In this document: piece after piece, positions 43,592 through 51,738 of the stretch
How the letters are laid out: every line of letters starts with the position of its first letter
How positions within the stretch are numbered: position 1 is the first letter of the stretch
From: Acidobacteriota bacterium
GTDB taxonomy: Bacteria; Acidobacteriota; Terriglobia; Acidiferrales; UBA7541
Direction of reading: 5' to 3'
Assembly (NCBI GenBank): GCA_013289835.1
Contig: JABCZG010000012.1
Location: 62,001 to 126,000, forward strand
Length of the DNA stretch: 64,000 nt
Program-made: the position numbers and the translations under genes
The notes under the pieces: generated by a model
The model's database searches: none
Seen by the model: the letters and a program-made list of their open reading frames with translations, nothing else
Told to the model about the DNA's origin: nothing

Positions 43592-43809
43592 GAGGACACA
43601 CTCCTTGCCGCCTACTTTTCCATGGCGACGTCGCCCATCGCTCTGGCCCGCCGGGTCCCTCTGCTTTTCGTTTTGTGGGAAGTCTATGTTCGCTAGCGCA
43701 GCGGCGTAACTGGTCAGAAGACGCGAAGAAGTGCAGTTGGCGCGACGATTGAACAACCTGTCCAGTGGGGTAGCAACGTGCGCGGAAGGAGGGAAAGTTG
43801 CTGATTCCC

Positions 43810-45174
43810 CTAGGTGAGCGCGGCGGGCTCGGTGGGGAATTCGCCTTCCCATCGCGCGATGACCACGCACGCGAGGCAGTTGCCGAGCACATTCACCGCA
43901 GTTCGCCCCATGTCCATCAACTGATCGATCCCGAACAGCAGGAACAGCGGCTCGGTCGGAAGATGAAACGAAGTTGCCGCCGCAAGAACAATCACGAGCG
44001 ACGCGCGCGCCACTCCCGCCGTTCCTTTGCTGCTGATCAACAGCGTCAGCAGCATCACCGCTTGCTGCCCGACCGTCAGATGAATTCCCGCAGCCTGCGC
44101 AATAAACAGCAAGGCCAGTGATTGGTACAGGCTCGAACCATCCAGATTGAAGCTGTACCCCGTCGGCAGAACGAACGCGACCGTCTCCCGCGGCACGCCA
44201 AACGTTTCCATCTGCTCCATCGCGCGGGGCAATGCCGCTTCCGAACTTGCCGTAGCGAACGCAATCGTAACCGGCTCCGTCACCGCGCGGAGAAACCGCT
44301 TCACGGGCACACGCGCCAGCAACGCAATCGGAAACAAAACGCACGTAATGAAAACAACGAGCGCGACGTACATCGTCGCCAGCAGCTTCAACAGCGGAAG
44401 CAGAACTCCCAAGCCCAGGTGCCCCACGGTATACGCAATCGCCCCAAACACCCCGATCGGCGCCGCGTACATCACCAGACTTGTAAATTTGAACATCGTC
44501 TCCGAAAGGCTTTCCGCAAACGCCAGCATCGGCCGGCGCTTCACTTCCGGGACGAGCGCAAGGGCCATCGCAAACAAAATGCTGAACACTACAACCTGCA
44601 GCACCTGCCCCTCGGCAACGGATTTGGCGATGTTCTCGGGGAAAATATCCGTGATCAACTGCGTCGCCGTATGCGGCGTCGCATTCAACGATTCCGCAGC
44701 CGCCGCCGGCGGCATTCGCACCCCATCGCCCGCGCGGCTCAAATTAATCGCCGCAAATCCGATCAACAGCGCAATCGTCGAGACCACTTCAAAATAAATC
44801 AGCGACTTGACGCCCAGCCGGCCCACTTTTTTCAAATCTGCGTGCCCCGCTATCCCCACCACCAGCGTCCCGAACAACAGTGGCGCGATGATCACCTTGA
44901 TCAGCCGCAGAAAAATCGTCCCAAAAAACTGTAGCTTCACCGCGACAGCGGGCCAGTCGTGCCCTACCTCCGCCCCCGCCAGCAATCCAACAAGTATCCA
45001 CGCCGTCAGCGACCTCCGCGATGTCGCGTACGCCGCGATGAGCAGAATCGCGAGCCAGCGCAAAAGCAACGAAACAAGCCCCGGCAACGCCGCCACCTGC
45101 GTACCCGACAGCAGCGATGCCACAATCGCCATCGTTGCCGCCACGATCGCCGCAGCAAGAAGTCGGTTCTTCAT
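43810..45174 (-). CDS. Dicarboxylate/amino acid:cation symporter (DAACS family)
   Basis: The 454-residue protein has eight to nine membrane helices and the DAACS motifs: a serine-rich reentrant loop GTAGVARASLVIVLAA, GYSFNLDGSSLYQSLALLFIAQAAG, and LRLIKVIIAPLLFGTLVVGI. The family takes up glutamate, aspartate or C4-dicarboxylates with Na+ or H+. The substrate is not decidable. No partner genes are nearby. Confidence 0.92.
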   Translation of the reverse strand: MKNRLLAAAIVAATMAIVASLLSGTQVAALPGLVSLLLRWLAILLIAAYATSRRSLTAWILVGLLAGAEVGHDWPAVAVKLQFFGTIFLRLIKVIIAPLLFGTLVVGIAGHADLKKVGRLGVKSLIYFEVVSTIALLIGFAAINLSRAGDGVRMPPAAAAESLNATPHTATQLITDIFPENIAKSVAEGQVLQVVVFSILFAMALALVPEVKRRPMLAFAESLSETMFKFTSLVMYAAPIGVFGAIAYTVGHLGLGVLLPLLKLLATMYVALVVFITCVLFPIALLARVPVKRFLRAVTEPVTIAFATASSEAALPRAMEQMETFGVPRETVAFVLPTGYSFNLDGSSLYQSLALLFIAQAAGIHLTVGQQAVMLLTLLISSKGTAGVARASLVIVLAAATSFHLPTEPLFLLFGIDQLMDMGRTAVNVLGNCLACVVIARWEGEFPTEPAALT

Positions 45175-45278
45175 CGGCCCCACGCGAGAAAATTCATCGG
45201 TGCCGAACGGTATTCTGGATGAGACCGCGTGTCAATGGAGAGAAGTTGTAGCGGACAACAAGAGCAAATTCGCTTCGT

Positions 45279-45821
45279 TCACGGCTTGGGTTCGTGGCGG
45301 AGAAGATTTCGAAGCATCATCTTGCCTTGCTCGTTCGAAAGGCCGCCCTGCCGAATCAGAGAAATGGTGTGCTCGATCAAAGCGAAACACTGTTCATCAT
45401 TCGAACGCTCTTTGCCCGCGCCATTGCCGTTTCCCTCCACCGCCGGCAGTTCCGCGGGAGACGTGCCACTCAATTCTCCAATCCATTGATCAAGCACGCG
45501 CTGTTGTTCCGCTTCCATCGACGTGAACGCCAGCCCCATCCCCATCCCGGTTCTGGAAAAGACCACTTTTGCGTGCGCTTCAAACGCTCTTTTCTCACAC
45601 GTAATGCGCAGCTTCACCGCCGTTTTCAACGGAAAGGGGCTAAAGGAATCAATATAACAGCCGCCCCGGCTCAGATCGCTGATCCGCGCGTTCAACACGC
45701 ACCGTTGCACTGTATCCACAGCTTGCACTGTTGCCGTAAAGGAATACCGCGGATAATGCCGCCGCTCGATGGGAGTCAGCGCCGGAGGACGAAAGCTCGC
45801 ATTCATAGGATTTTCCGCCAT
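45279..45821 (-). CDS. PilZ-domain protein (c-di-GMP binding)
   Basis: The 180-residue protein has the PilZ motifs: RRHYPRY (RxxxR) and DLSRGGCYI (D/NxSxxG), with strands between that form the barrel. The C-terminal third is helical. PilZ proteins are c-di-GMP receptors that control motility, cellulose or adhesion. It is convergent with nothing obvious; the window also has a degenerate GGDEF gene (59569). Confidence 0.9.
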   Translation of the reverse strand: MAENPMNASFRPPALTPIERRHYPRYSFTATVQAVDTVQRCVLNARISDLSRGGCYIDSFSPFPLKTAVKLRITCEKRAFEAHAKVVFSRTGMGMGLAFTSMEAEQQRVLDQWIGELSGTSPAELPAVEGNGNGAGKERSNDEQCFALIEHTISLIRQGGLSNEQGKMMLRNLLRHEPKP

Positions 45822-45985
45822 TTCGAAAACACAGTTTTAGCAAACACGGCGAGAGGGAATTTGACGGGAGAGGAAAGAGCCATGCCGGCCCCGGGGGCAC
45901 GCCAGTACGGTTCAGTTTAGTTTTCCAGCACGACCATGACAAGCTCTTCGACCCCACTAGGTGTCCAGCTCGCCACGCCGCGCAG

Positions 45986-48466
45986 CTACTCCACCCGCAG
46001 CGCCACAAGCGGATCAATTCGCGTCGCTCGCCGCGCGGGAAGATAACAGGCCAGCAAAGCAACACCCATCAGCAGCAGCGTGATCGCGACATAAGTAAGC
46101 GGATCTGTTGCGCTCACGCCGTACAACAACCCCGACGCCATCCGCGCGACCGGCAGCGCCACCAGCACGCCCACCAGCGCGCCAATCAGCGCCAGCAACA
46201 TCCCCTGCCTCAGCACCAGCCGAAGCACTTCATGCGGCTGTGCGCCCAGCGCCATGCGCAGCCCGATTTCACTCGTCCGCTGCGTCACCGAGTACGCCAG
46301 CACGCCATAAATCCCAATGGACGCGAGGATCAACGCAAGCACTCCAAATAATCCAAGCAGCGCCGCGCCCATCCGCGCCGCCCACAACCCTTGCCCGATA
46401 ATCTCTTGAACCGTCTGCCCATTCGTGAACGCCAGGTTTTTATCCAGTTCCTGCGCGCGCGTGCGTACCGCCCCCAGCAATCCTTCGGGCTTGCCCGTCG
46501 TTCGCACGATGAGCGCGGCGAAAGGCGAGTATTGCTGCCGCATTGGAAAATACGCGAGCGGCTGGGGATCCTCCCCGATCTGTCCCACCACGGTGGTCCC
46601 CACGACACCCACCACCTGCACGAGTGTCGGAGAGATCACAAACGCGAATCGCTTCCCCAGCGCTTCCTGTCCGGGCCAGAGGAGCTTGGCCATGGCTTCG
46701 TTGACGATCGCCACCGACGCGCTCTTCTCGCCGTCAAATTCCGTGAAGTCCCGCCCGCGCAACAGCGGTATCCGCAGCGTCTCGAAATATCCGGGCGTCA
46801 CGGCATCAATATTCACCAGCGTCCCGCGATTGTTCGGATCCGCTTGTTCTCCTTCCGGATAAATAGTCCCCGCTATGCCACCACCCAGAATGCCGTTTGA
46901 AGCCACTGTCGCATCCACGACCCCTGGAACGGTCTTCGCCCGTTCGACGACGTCGCGGAAAAACTGTTGCCCGTGATCGGCGTCGTAACGCAGCGCCCCC
47001 AGATCGAAAAACATTTGCATCAAACTTTGCGACTCGAATCCCGGTTGAAATTGCTGCGCATTCCGCATGCTCCGTAGGAACAGCCCCGATCCCACTAACG
47101 CAACCAGCGCCAGCGCAATTTCCGAAATCACCAGCAGCCCTCGCAAACGGTTGTGCGTCCAGCCCAGCGTGCCCCCGCGCCCGCCAGTTTTTAATACCTC
47201 GTTGATGTCCGTGCTTGACGCCTTGATCGCCGGGATGATCCCAAACACAATTCCCGTCACCACCGAGATCGCCACCGTAAACCCCAGCACCCGCCCATCG
47301 AACGAAAGATCGATCGACCCGTCCTCCAGAAACGGCGGCCGGAACGACCACAAAATTTTCCGTCCCCAGTACGCCACCAGCAATCCTGCCAACCCGCCAA
47401 GCAGCGAGAGCACTGTGCTTTCCGTCAACAGCTGCCGCACCAACCGAAGCCGTCCCGCGCCCATTGCCGCGCGAATGCTCAACTCTTTCTCGCGCTTGGC
47501 CGCTTGCGCCAGCAGCAAATTTGCCAGGTTCACGCACGCGATCAGCAGCACCAAGCCAACCACGCCCATCAGCACGCCGCCGGCCAGCGAAAACTGCTTC
47601 CTCTGATTGATCCCCAGCGCCGATTCATTTAGCGGATAGACTTCTACCGTGCGGCCTTTGTTTTCCCGCGGATATTCTTTCTCCAGCCCGGCCGCGATCG
47701 TTTTCAACCCCGCCTGCGCTTGCCCAATGCTGACCTCCGGCTTCAACCGCCCAATCATCGAGAGCCAGCGGAAGCGCCGGTTGTTCTCGTACTCCTTGAG
47801 CTGCCCGCTCAGCACGTAATCCCGCATCGTAATGGGAATCCATAGCACGTCCGGCGGCGCCAGCGACACCGTCCCTTTGAAATTCGGTGGTGCCACGCCT
47901 ACTACCGTGTACGGCGTCGCATTCAGCGTGATCGTCTGCCCTATGGCGTGTTGATCAGAACCAAACCGCCGCGCCCACAAGCTGTAACTCAACACCACTT
48001 CCGGGTTCCCACCGATTTTTTTGTCTCCATCCGGAATAAATGTCCGTCCACGAACCGCTTTAATCCCCAGCACATCGAAGTAATTCCCGCTCACCAGTAC
48101 CGCATTCAATTGTTGTGGCTCCGCTTGCCCGCCCCAGTTCAGCGGGATCGCAAACGTGGCCAGCGCCAGCCCGGAGAAAACCGAATTCTGATCGCGATAA
48201 TCCTCATAGTTCGGCAGCGAAGACCCCGTCAGCCGGAACGTGGCATTCGTATCGATCGTCAGCGTATCCCGCGTGAACACTTCCGCCAGCCGCGCCGGCT
48301 CTTCCACCGCCAGCGGGTGCAGGAACACCGCGTTGATAATCGTGAAGATAGCCGTGTTCGCCCCGATCCCCAGCGCCAGTGAAAGCACCGCCACAAACGT
48401 AAACCCGGGGCTTTTCTTCAACATCCGCAAACCGCCCCGCAAATCCTGTTGAAAGTTTCCCGCCAT
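45986..48466 (-). CDS. Acidobacterial orphan permease, MacB/FtsX-like
   Basis: The 826-residue protein has two FtsX-type permease domains with eight hydrophobic helices and two large periplasmic domains. N-terminal GGLRMLKKSPGFTFVAVLSLALGIGANTAIF and the internal VCVNLANLLLAQAAKREKELSIRAAMGAGRLRLVRQLLTES are characteristic, and the second repeat ends with TSEIGLRMALGAQPHEVLRLVLRQG. No ATPase gene is adjacent, which fits the duplicated orphan permease type common in Acidobacteria. Members probably export antimicrobials or work with a remote ATPase (inference). Confidence 0.93.
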   Translation of the reverse strand: MAGNFQQDLRGGLRMLKKSPGFTFVAVLSLALGIGANTAIFTIINAVFLHPLAVEEPARLAEVFTRDTLTIDTNATFRLTGSSLPNYEDYRDQNSVFSGLALATFAIPLNWGGQAEPQQLNAVLVSGNYFDVLGIKAVRGRTFIPDGDKKIGGNPEVVLSYSLWARRFGSDQHAIGQTITLNATPYTVVGVAPPNFKGTVSLAPPDVLWIPITMRDYVLSGQLKEYENNRRFRWLSMIGRLKPEVSIGQAQAGLKTIAAGLEKEYPRENKGRTVEVYPLNESALGINQRKQFSLAGGVLMGVVGLVLLIACVNLANLLLAQAAKREKELSIRAAMGAGRLRLVRQLLTESTVLSLLGGLAGLLVAYWGRKILWSFRPPFLEDGSIDLSFDGRVLGFTVAISVVTGIVFGIIPAIKASSTDINEVLKTGGRGGTLGWTHNRLRGLLVISEIALALVALVGSGLFLRSMRNAQQFQPGFESQSLMQMFFDLGALRYDADHGQQFFRDVVERAKTVPGVVDATVASNGILGGGIAGTIYPEGEQADPNNRGTLVNIDAVTPGYFETLRIPLLRGRDFTEFDGEKSASVAIVNEAMAKLLWPGQEALGKRFAFVISPTLVQVVGVVGTTVVGQIGEDPQPLAYFPMRQQYSPFAALIVRTTGKPEGLLGAVRTRAQELDKNLAFTNGQTVQEIIGQGLWAARMGAALLGLFGVLALILASIGIYGVLAYSVTQRTSEIGLRMALGAQPHEVLRLVLRQGMLLALIGALVGVLVALPVARMASGLLYGVSATDPLTYVAITLLLMGVALLACYLPARRATRIDPLVALRVE

Positions 48467-48691
48467 CACGACACCCCCACTCAACTCCTAGGACGGCCCG
48501 AAATCACATTCGTTTCGAGTCCCCACTGCGCTCATTGTTCCCAACTCTGTTGAGGCGCGCAAGGAAGCGCACTCTCCGGATCAATCCGCCGCAGGACCGC
48601 GAAGCCACCTGCCCGTTTCCTGGACTTCCTGCCAGTTCCCAGCCCCAGACCCGAGCGCTAAATTGTCTGCATCCCAGTCCAAGGTGAGGCC

Positions 48692-49111
48692 ATGAACGAA
48701 TTCTCTTCTTGGATGCAAAGCAATTGGCACGCGCTGGGAACCCTCTTCCTCCAAGCTGCCTTCCTGACCGCGGCCGTCTGGTTCGCGCGCGAAATCCTCA
48801 AGTCCATCCGCGCGTTTCAAGAGCAAATCGGCGCGCTGCTCAAACTCTCTCTCACGGGCTCGCTCCCCGAGCGCCACTCAGCCACCGCCGCCGCCGAAAG
48901 CTTTTTCGCCAACGCCAGCCCCTACTGGCTCACGCCTGCGGAGATTCCTCCAACTCCCGCACCCGCCCCCGAACCCATCGAAATCGGCCCCAGCCGCTGG
49001 GCCCTCGCCCGTCACAACCTCCTCGTCTGGCTGAAGACCCCCATGCACACCGGCCACTCCGCCCCCTGGCGCCGAGCCCTCAAATGGCTCCAAGCCCCCG
49101 CCGGCAGCTGA
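48692..49111 (+). CDS. Small membrane-anchored protein of unknown function
   Basis: The 139-residue protein starts with a likely membrane helix (LGTLFLQAAFLTAAVWFARE), then a short coiled segment (QEQIGALLKLSLTG) and a proline-rich linker (IPPTPAPAPEPIEIG), ending in a basic helix (RWALARHNLLVWLKTPM). It is followed by tandem hairpins. No family is recognised. Confidence 0.6.
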   Translation: MNEFSSWMQSNWHALGTLFLQAAFLTAAVWFAREILKSIRAFQEQIGALLKLSLTGSLPERHSATAAAESFFANASPYWLTPAEIPPTPAPAPEPIEIGPSRWALARHNLLVWLKTPMHTGHSAPWRRALKWLQAPAGS

Positions 49112-49119
49112 GGCCCAGT

Positions 49120-49148
49120 AGCACAGTCACTCCTGACTGTGCTCTTTT
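49120..49148 (+). terminator. Intrinsic terminator
   Basis: AGCACAGTCA (49120-49129) and TGACTGTGCT (49134-49143) form a 10-bp perfect stem over CTCC, followed by CTTTT. It terminates the 48692 gene. Confidence 0.75.
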
Positions 49149-49158
49149 CCCCTAGTAG

Positions 49159-49204
49159 GGGCGCAATATCAAAGACTCCGGGCAGCCGCCGGAATATTGC
49201 GCCC
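49159..49204. repeat. Perfect 11-bp inverted repeat with inner hairpin
   Basis: GGGCGCAATAT (49159-49169) pairs with ATATTGCGCCC (49194-49204). Inside the loop TCCGG pairs with CCGGA. It lies between the terminator and the NYN gene promoter and may form a cruciform or a second terminator (TCTTTCGCTTT follows). Confidence 0.6.
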
Positions 49205-49271
49205 TCTTTCGCTTTCTATCCAATCGTCCGATAGTACTGATGAATGACCTCAACATCATGTTAAATAACCC

Positions 49272-49298
49272 TTGACACGTACGCGTCGGTTGTATACT
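49272..49298 (+). promoter_or_regulatory. Promoter of the NYN gene leader
   Basis: TTGACA (49272-49277) and TATACT (49293-49298), spaced 15 bases (TACTCT gives 17). Transcription from near 49305 would make a leader of about 70 bases that ends in a terminator. Confidence 0.55.
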
Positions 49299-49316
49299 CT
49301 AGACGGTGACGACTCC

Positions 49317-49366
49317 CCGGCAATCCAATGCCGGTTCGGGCAATCTATATGATTGCCCTTTTTCTT
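49317..49366 (+). terminator. Tandem hairpins with intrinsic terminator ahead of the NYN start codon
   Basis: CCGGCA/TGCCGG (49317-49334) and GGGCAATC/GATTGCCC (49338-49358), the latter followed by TTTTTC, form two hairpins ending 10 bases before the ATG at 49377. GGCAATC occurs in both hairpins (49319-49325 and 49339-49345), so the first could pair with GATTGCC (49351-49357) instead and switch the structure. It acts as an attenuator by appearance. Confidence 0.65.
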
Positions 49367-49376
49367 TGATCCCCCA

Positions 49377-50003
49377 ATGCCCCCACGCACTATCGTCTAC
49401 ATAGATGGGTTCAACCTCTACTACGGTGCGGTCCGCGGCAGCGCCTTCAAATGGCTAAACCTACAACGCTTCTTTCAGCTCCTCAGGCCTGCCGACAATA
49501 TTCTCGGGATCCACTACTTCACCGCTTTAGTCGATGGCCCGACGAGACCGAATCAAGTCGTTTATCTCCGCGCTCTCGGTACCTTGCCGCTCGTGAACAT
49601 CGTGCTCGGAAAATTCAAGAAGAAACAGGTCCGCTGTTCTAACTCTGCTTGTACTTTCACAGGCGATCGCTTTTTCGAGGTTCCGGAAGAAAAGAGGACG
49701 GACGTCAATATCGCGGTGTTCTTGTTGGATGACGCCTATCAAAACAAATGTGACCACTCGATTGTCGTCAGCGGAGATTCAGACCTGGTGCCCGCCATCA
49801 GCCTTCTGAAAGTTCGTTTCCCCCACAAGAAAGTCACCGTCTACGTACCCTCGAGGAATCCCAAGCGCGGAGCTGCCGTGGAGTTGCGTTCTGTTGCCGA
49901 CAAACACCGCACCCTTCCCCTCAACCTTCTGCCCTTTGCTCAGTTTTCGAACCCGCTCCCTGACGGCGTAGGTGCCTTCCTGCACAAACCTGCTTCATGG
50001 TGA
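49377..50003 (+). CDS. NYN-domain (LabA/DUF88-like) RNase
   Basis: The 208-residue protein (from 49377) has the NYN signature: IVYIDGFNLYYGA, then CD-type acidic residues in TDVNIAVFLLDDAY, SGDSDLVPAISLLKVRF and the C-terminal strand VTVYVPS. NYN domains are PIN-like nucleases that cleave RNA, often tRNA or RNA with secondary structure. The insert KKQVRCSNSACTFTGD contains a CxxxxC cluster. The gene stands alone behind an attenuator. It is close to a tRNA-like cluster (50598-50773), so it could process or degrade these RNAs (inference). Confidence 0.88.
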   Translation: MPPRTIVYIDGFNLYYGAVRGSAFKWLNLQRFFQLLRPADNILGIHYFTALVDGPTRPNQVVYLRALGTLPLVNIVLGKFKKKQVRCSNSACTFTGDRFFEVPEEKRTDVNIAVFLLDDAYQNKCDHSIVVSGDSDLVPAISLLKVRFPHKKVTVYVPSRNPKRGAAVELRSVADKHRTLPLNLLPFAQFSNPLPDGVGAFLHKPASW

Positions 50004-50370
50004 AATGTGGCAAGGGCGGGGACTTTAACCTTCCGCTTTCTAGTCTCTGCTTTCTACTTTCTAGTTTTCTTCACGCCCCCTCGCCACCAGCGACAAAGAT
50101 TTCTCAAGCGTCGCAAGAAAGCTCGACATCCTCTGGACCAATTAGCCCGAACATTCCCTTTGTCATCCGGACCGTAACGGAGGGATTCTGCTTTTCACTT
50201 CCTTCTCAGGCACTGCAGCGGCGTTCCTAGCCCGAGGCGATCCAGGCCGCGCACCACCCGATCCCGTGAGAAGCGATAGGCGCAAAAGCGAAGGGCGATT
50301 GGTTCCGTTTGTGAGGGAGCTTGGTTCTAGGAGAAAGCCTTATTGAGGAAAACCGACAAGGAAGCTTGAA
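50004..50370. other. Intergenic region without a gene
   Basis: Between the NYN gene and the mini-ORF at 50371 lie 367 bases. TTTCTAGTCTCTGCTTTCTA and TTTCTAGTTTTC at 50037-50070 are degenerate repeat words like those elsewhere in the window. No other signal is clear. Confidence 0.4.
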
Positions 50371-50412
50371 ATGGCAGTAGTTACTCAGGAACAGGCCCAA
50401 TTTTTCGCGTAA
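50371..50412 (+). CDS. Possible 13-codon mini-ORF (leader peptide candidate)
   Basis: ATG at 50371 follows AAGGAAG seven bases earlier and encodes MAVVTQEQAQFFA before TAA at 50410. The frame continues open after the stop for 13 more codons (KLLKSTNTTCYRT) to TAG, immediately before the hairpin at 50455. It could be a leader peptide, a decayed gene start, or chance. Confidence 0.35.
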   Translation: MAVVTQEQAQFFA

Positions 50413-50454
50413 AAGCTGTTGAAATCAACGAATACCACATGTTATCGTACATAG

Positions 50455-50524
50455 GAACAAACGGTCTTCGCCGTTTGTTCGCCGAGTCCCTTCTCGGAGG
50501 TGGCACGTGGTGAGTGCGGGCACC
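50455..50524. ncRNA. Three consecutive hairpins, structured RNA candidate
   Basis: GAACAAACGG/CCGTTTGTTC (50455-50480, 10 bp, loop TCTTCG), CCGAG/CTCGG (50482-50497), and GGTG-CAC/GTG-CACC (50499-50524) follow each other with one or two bases between them. A pyrimidine-rich stretch with TTTTTATT follows. Strand is uncertain; on the minus strand they would lie downstream of the tRNA-like genes. No known RNA family is recognised. Confidence 0.55.
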
Positions 50525-50597
50525 GCGAGCAGTTTCCCTCTTTTTATTCACCATCCCTCTCTTTTTCGGCGGATTCGTTGCTCTTTGAAAAGTTTGA

Positions 50598-50692
50598 CGG
50601 CGGGGCAGAGGATTAAACTCTGAATCGCATGCTTAGACATGCAAACCCTCGGATTTACAGGTCCGGGGTTTAACCATCGATGTTACCCCGCC
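50598..50692 (-). tRNA. tRNA-Tyr(GUA)-like gene, degenerate
   Basis: Reading the minus strand, GGCGGGG and CCCCGCC form a 7-bp acceptor stem. A GUA anticodon is found in CCTGTAAA between CGGA and TCCG, a long variable arm contains GCATG/CATGC, and the T arm is CAGAG-TTTAATC-CTCTG. This is the class II layout of tRNA-Tyr. Features not normal for tRNA are an 8-base anticodon loop, a T-loop TTTAATC instead of TTCRANY, and a D arm that does not pair. The CCA is not encoded. It lies 9 bases downstream of the Cys-like gene. Confidence 0.65.
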
Positions 50693-50701
50693 GTTGAGGG
50701 T

Positions 50702-50773
50702 AGCCGGGGGCCGGAATCGAACCGGATAGCGCAGGGTTGCAGGCCAGCGTCCGTTCCACACGGTACCCCCGGC
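50702..50773 (-). tRNA. tRNA-Cys(GCA)-like gene with 8-bp acceptor and 4-bp T stem
   Basis: The 72-base cloverleaf reads GCCGGGGG ... CCCCCGGC (8-bp acceptor), D stem CCG/CGG with loop TGTGGAA, anticodon stem CGCTGG/CCTGCG (one T-T mismatch), loop CCTGCAAC with anticodon GCA, variable CTAT, T stem CCGG/CCGG with the canonical loop TTCGATT, and discriminator T, a cysteine identity base. The 8/4 split replaces the normal 7/5. Such tRNAs have been described, including from Acidobacteria, as possible suppressor or regulatory tRNAs. CCA is not encoded. The gene begins 8 bases after the stop of the 276-residue gene upstream, so co-transcription is likely. Confidence 0.85.
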
Positions 50774-50781
50774 ACAAAAAT

Positions 50782-51612
50782 CTATGAGTCGTCATCAACC
50801 CATACTTGTTTCGTCTGAGTAAGATCAATCTCAATCTGACAACGTCTTTTACGGAGCTCCATGTCCAGACACAAATCAGCATCAAAAAAATCTCGAAAGA
50901 GGGCGGGGCATGCGCCACGCACCATATCCCGTTTTGCGGAAAAACGGGCATCCAATAAGGGGTCCGCGTCGGTGGTCAAAACCGCAGGGACCAGCCGTTC
51001 GATTTCTTCGGGGTTTTCTTGGCTCTCAAGCGTTATCGCGTAAGTGCGGTGGTACCCGGCCCAAAGCAGTAGTCTGTCATCGAATGCGGTAATTGCAACG
51101 TGGCGCGCCATTTCCTGTATTTCGAGGTTTTTCTTCGCACCAACAACCATCTGAAATTCGCCGTGGGGCAACTCAACGATCATCTTGCTGCCCACCGTTC
51201 GAGTGGGCAATTGACGGCCAGCGGGAAGCGGAGGAAGACAGGTCTTGACTCTCGTTACGGAATTGCGAACAAGCTCGCGATACGGTTCCGCTCGTTCTTC
51301 GAATATCCGAAGCTGATGCACTACCAAGTCCAGAGGGTCTATTTTCATCAGCCCCTTGACGTTGTGTGCGCCATTCTTGTGGGAAGCCTTAATGATTTTT
51401 TCTGCAGCCAATTTCTCTTTTAGATTATGCGGCGCATTCTGCGGTCTGCGATATTCCCGCTTCCCCAGCACGGCCACTTTTCCCCGGTAAGACTCCCACA
51501 ATGCCGTGGCGGTCTCCTCAGTTAGCGGTGGCACTGCTTCTTCCATGAGAAAGTGCAACGCTTCCTTTTTGTCCATCCACCCGAGCAATAATTTCCCGCT
51601 TAACGTCTTCAT
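50782..51612 (-). CDS. Unrecognised 276-residue protein co-transcribed with tRNA-like genes
   Basis: I do not recognise this protein. It is soluble and highly charged. The N-terminal third is helical and basic (GKVAVLGKREYRRPQNAPHNLKEKLAAEKIIKASHKNG), the middle has DPLDLVVHQLRIFEERAEPYRELVRNSV, and the C-terminal half is a strand-rich domain (SKMIVELPHGEFQMVVGAKKNLEIQEMARHVAITAFDDRLLLWAGYHRTYAIT, then PALFRDFFDADLCLDMELRKRRCQIEIDL). GGAGAAGG precedes the ATG at 51612. No enzyme motif is evident. Context (tRNA-like genes 8 bases downstream) hints at an RNA-related role, but this is inference. Confidence 0.7.
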   Translation of the reverse strand: MKTLSGKLLLGWMDKKEALHFLMEEAVPPLTEETATALWESYRGKVAVLGKREYRRPQNAPHNLKEKLAAEKIIKASHKNGAHNVKGLMKIDPLDLVVHQLRIFEERAEPYRELVRNSVTRVKTCLPPLPAGRQLPTRTVGSKMIVELPHGEFQMVVGAKKNLEIQEMARHVAITAFDDRLLLWAGYHRTYAITLESQENPEEIERLVPAVLTTDADPLLDARFSAKRDMVRGACPALFRDFFDADLCLDMELRKRRCQIEIDLTQTKQVWVDDDS

Positions 51613-51653
51613 GCAGACACACCTTCTCCGTTGACAATGGAAAACCGGTGAAT

Positions 51654-51723
51654 TAGAGTGGGATTGCTGAGCCGCACTCTAGCTTCAGAAAGCGCCCCGG
51701 TTGCCGCCGGGGTTTCGCTTTTT
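51654..51723 (+). ncRNA. Hairpin and intrinsic terminator upstream of the 276-residue gene
   Basis: TAGAGTG (51654-51660) pairs with CACTCTA (51675-51681), followed by a terminator: AAAGCG...CGCTTT enclosing CCCCGG-TTGCCG-CCGGGG (51695-51712), then TTTTT (51719-51723). A TTGACA at 51631 might be its promoter. Transcribed rightwards it would be a short RNA. The hairpin could instead be an operator for the leftward gene. Confidence 0.5.
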
Positions 51724-51738
51724 AGGAGTCCATTATCT

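Noticed and set aside
43052..44344. 430-codon open frame on the minus strand through the symporter gene region
   Set aside because: Only its last 179 codons (from 43591) have a signal peptide and ribosome site; the rest is a shadow of the symporter gene.
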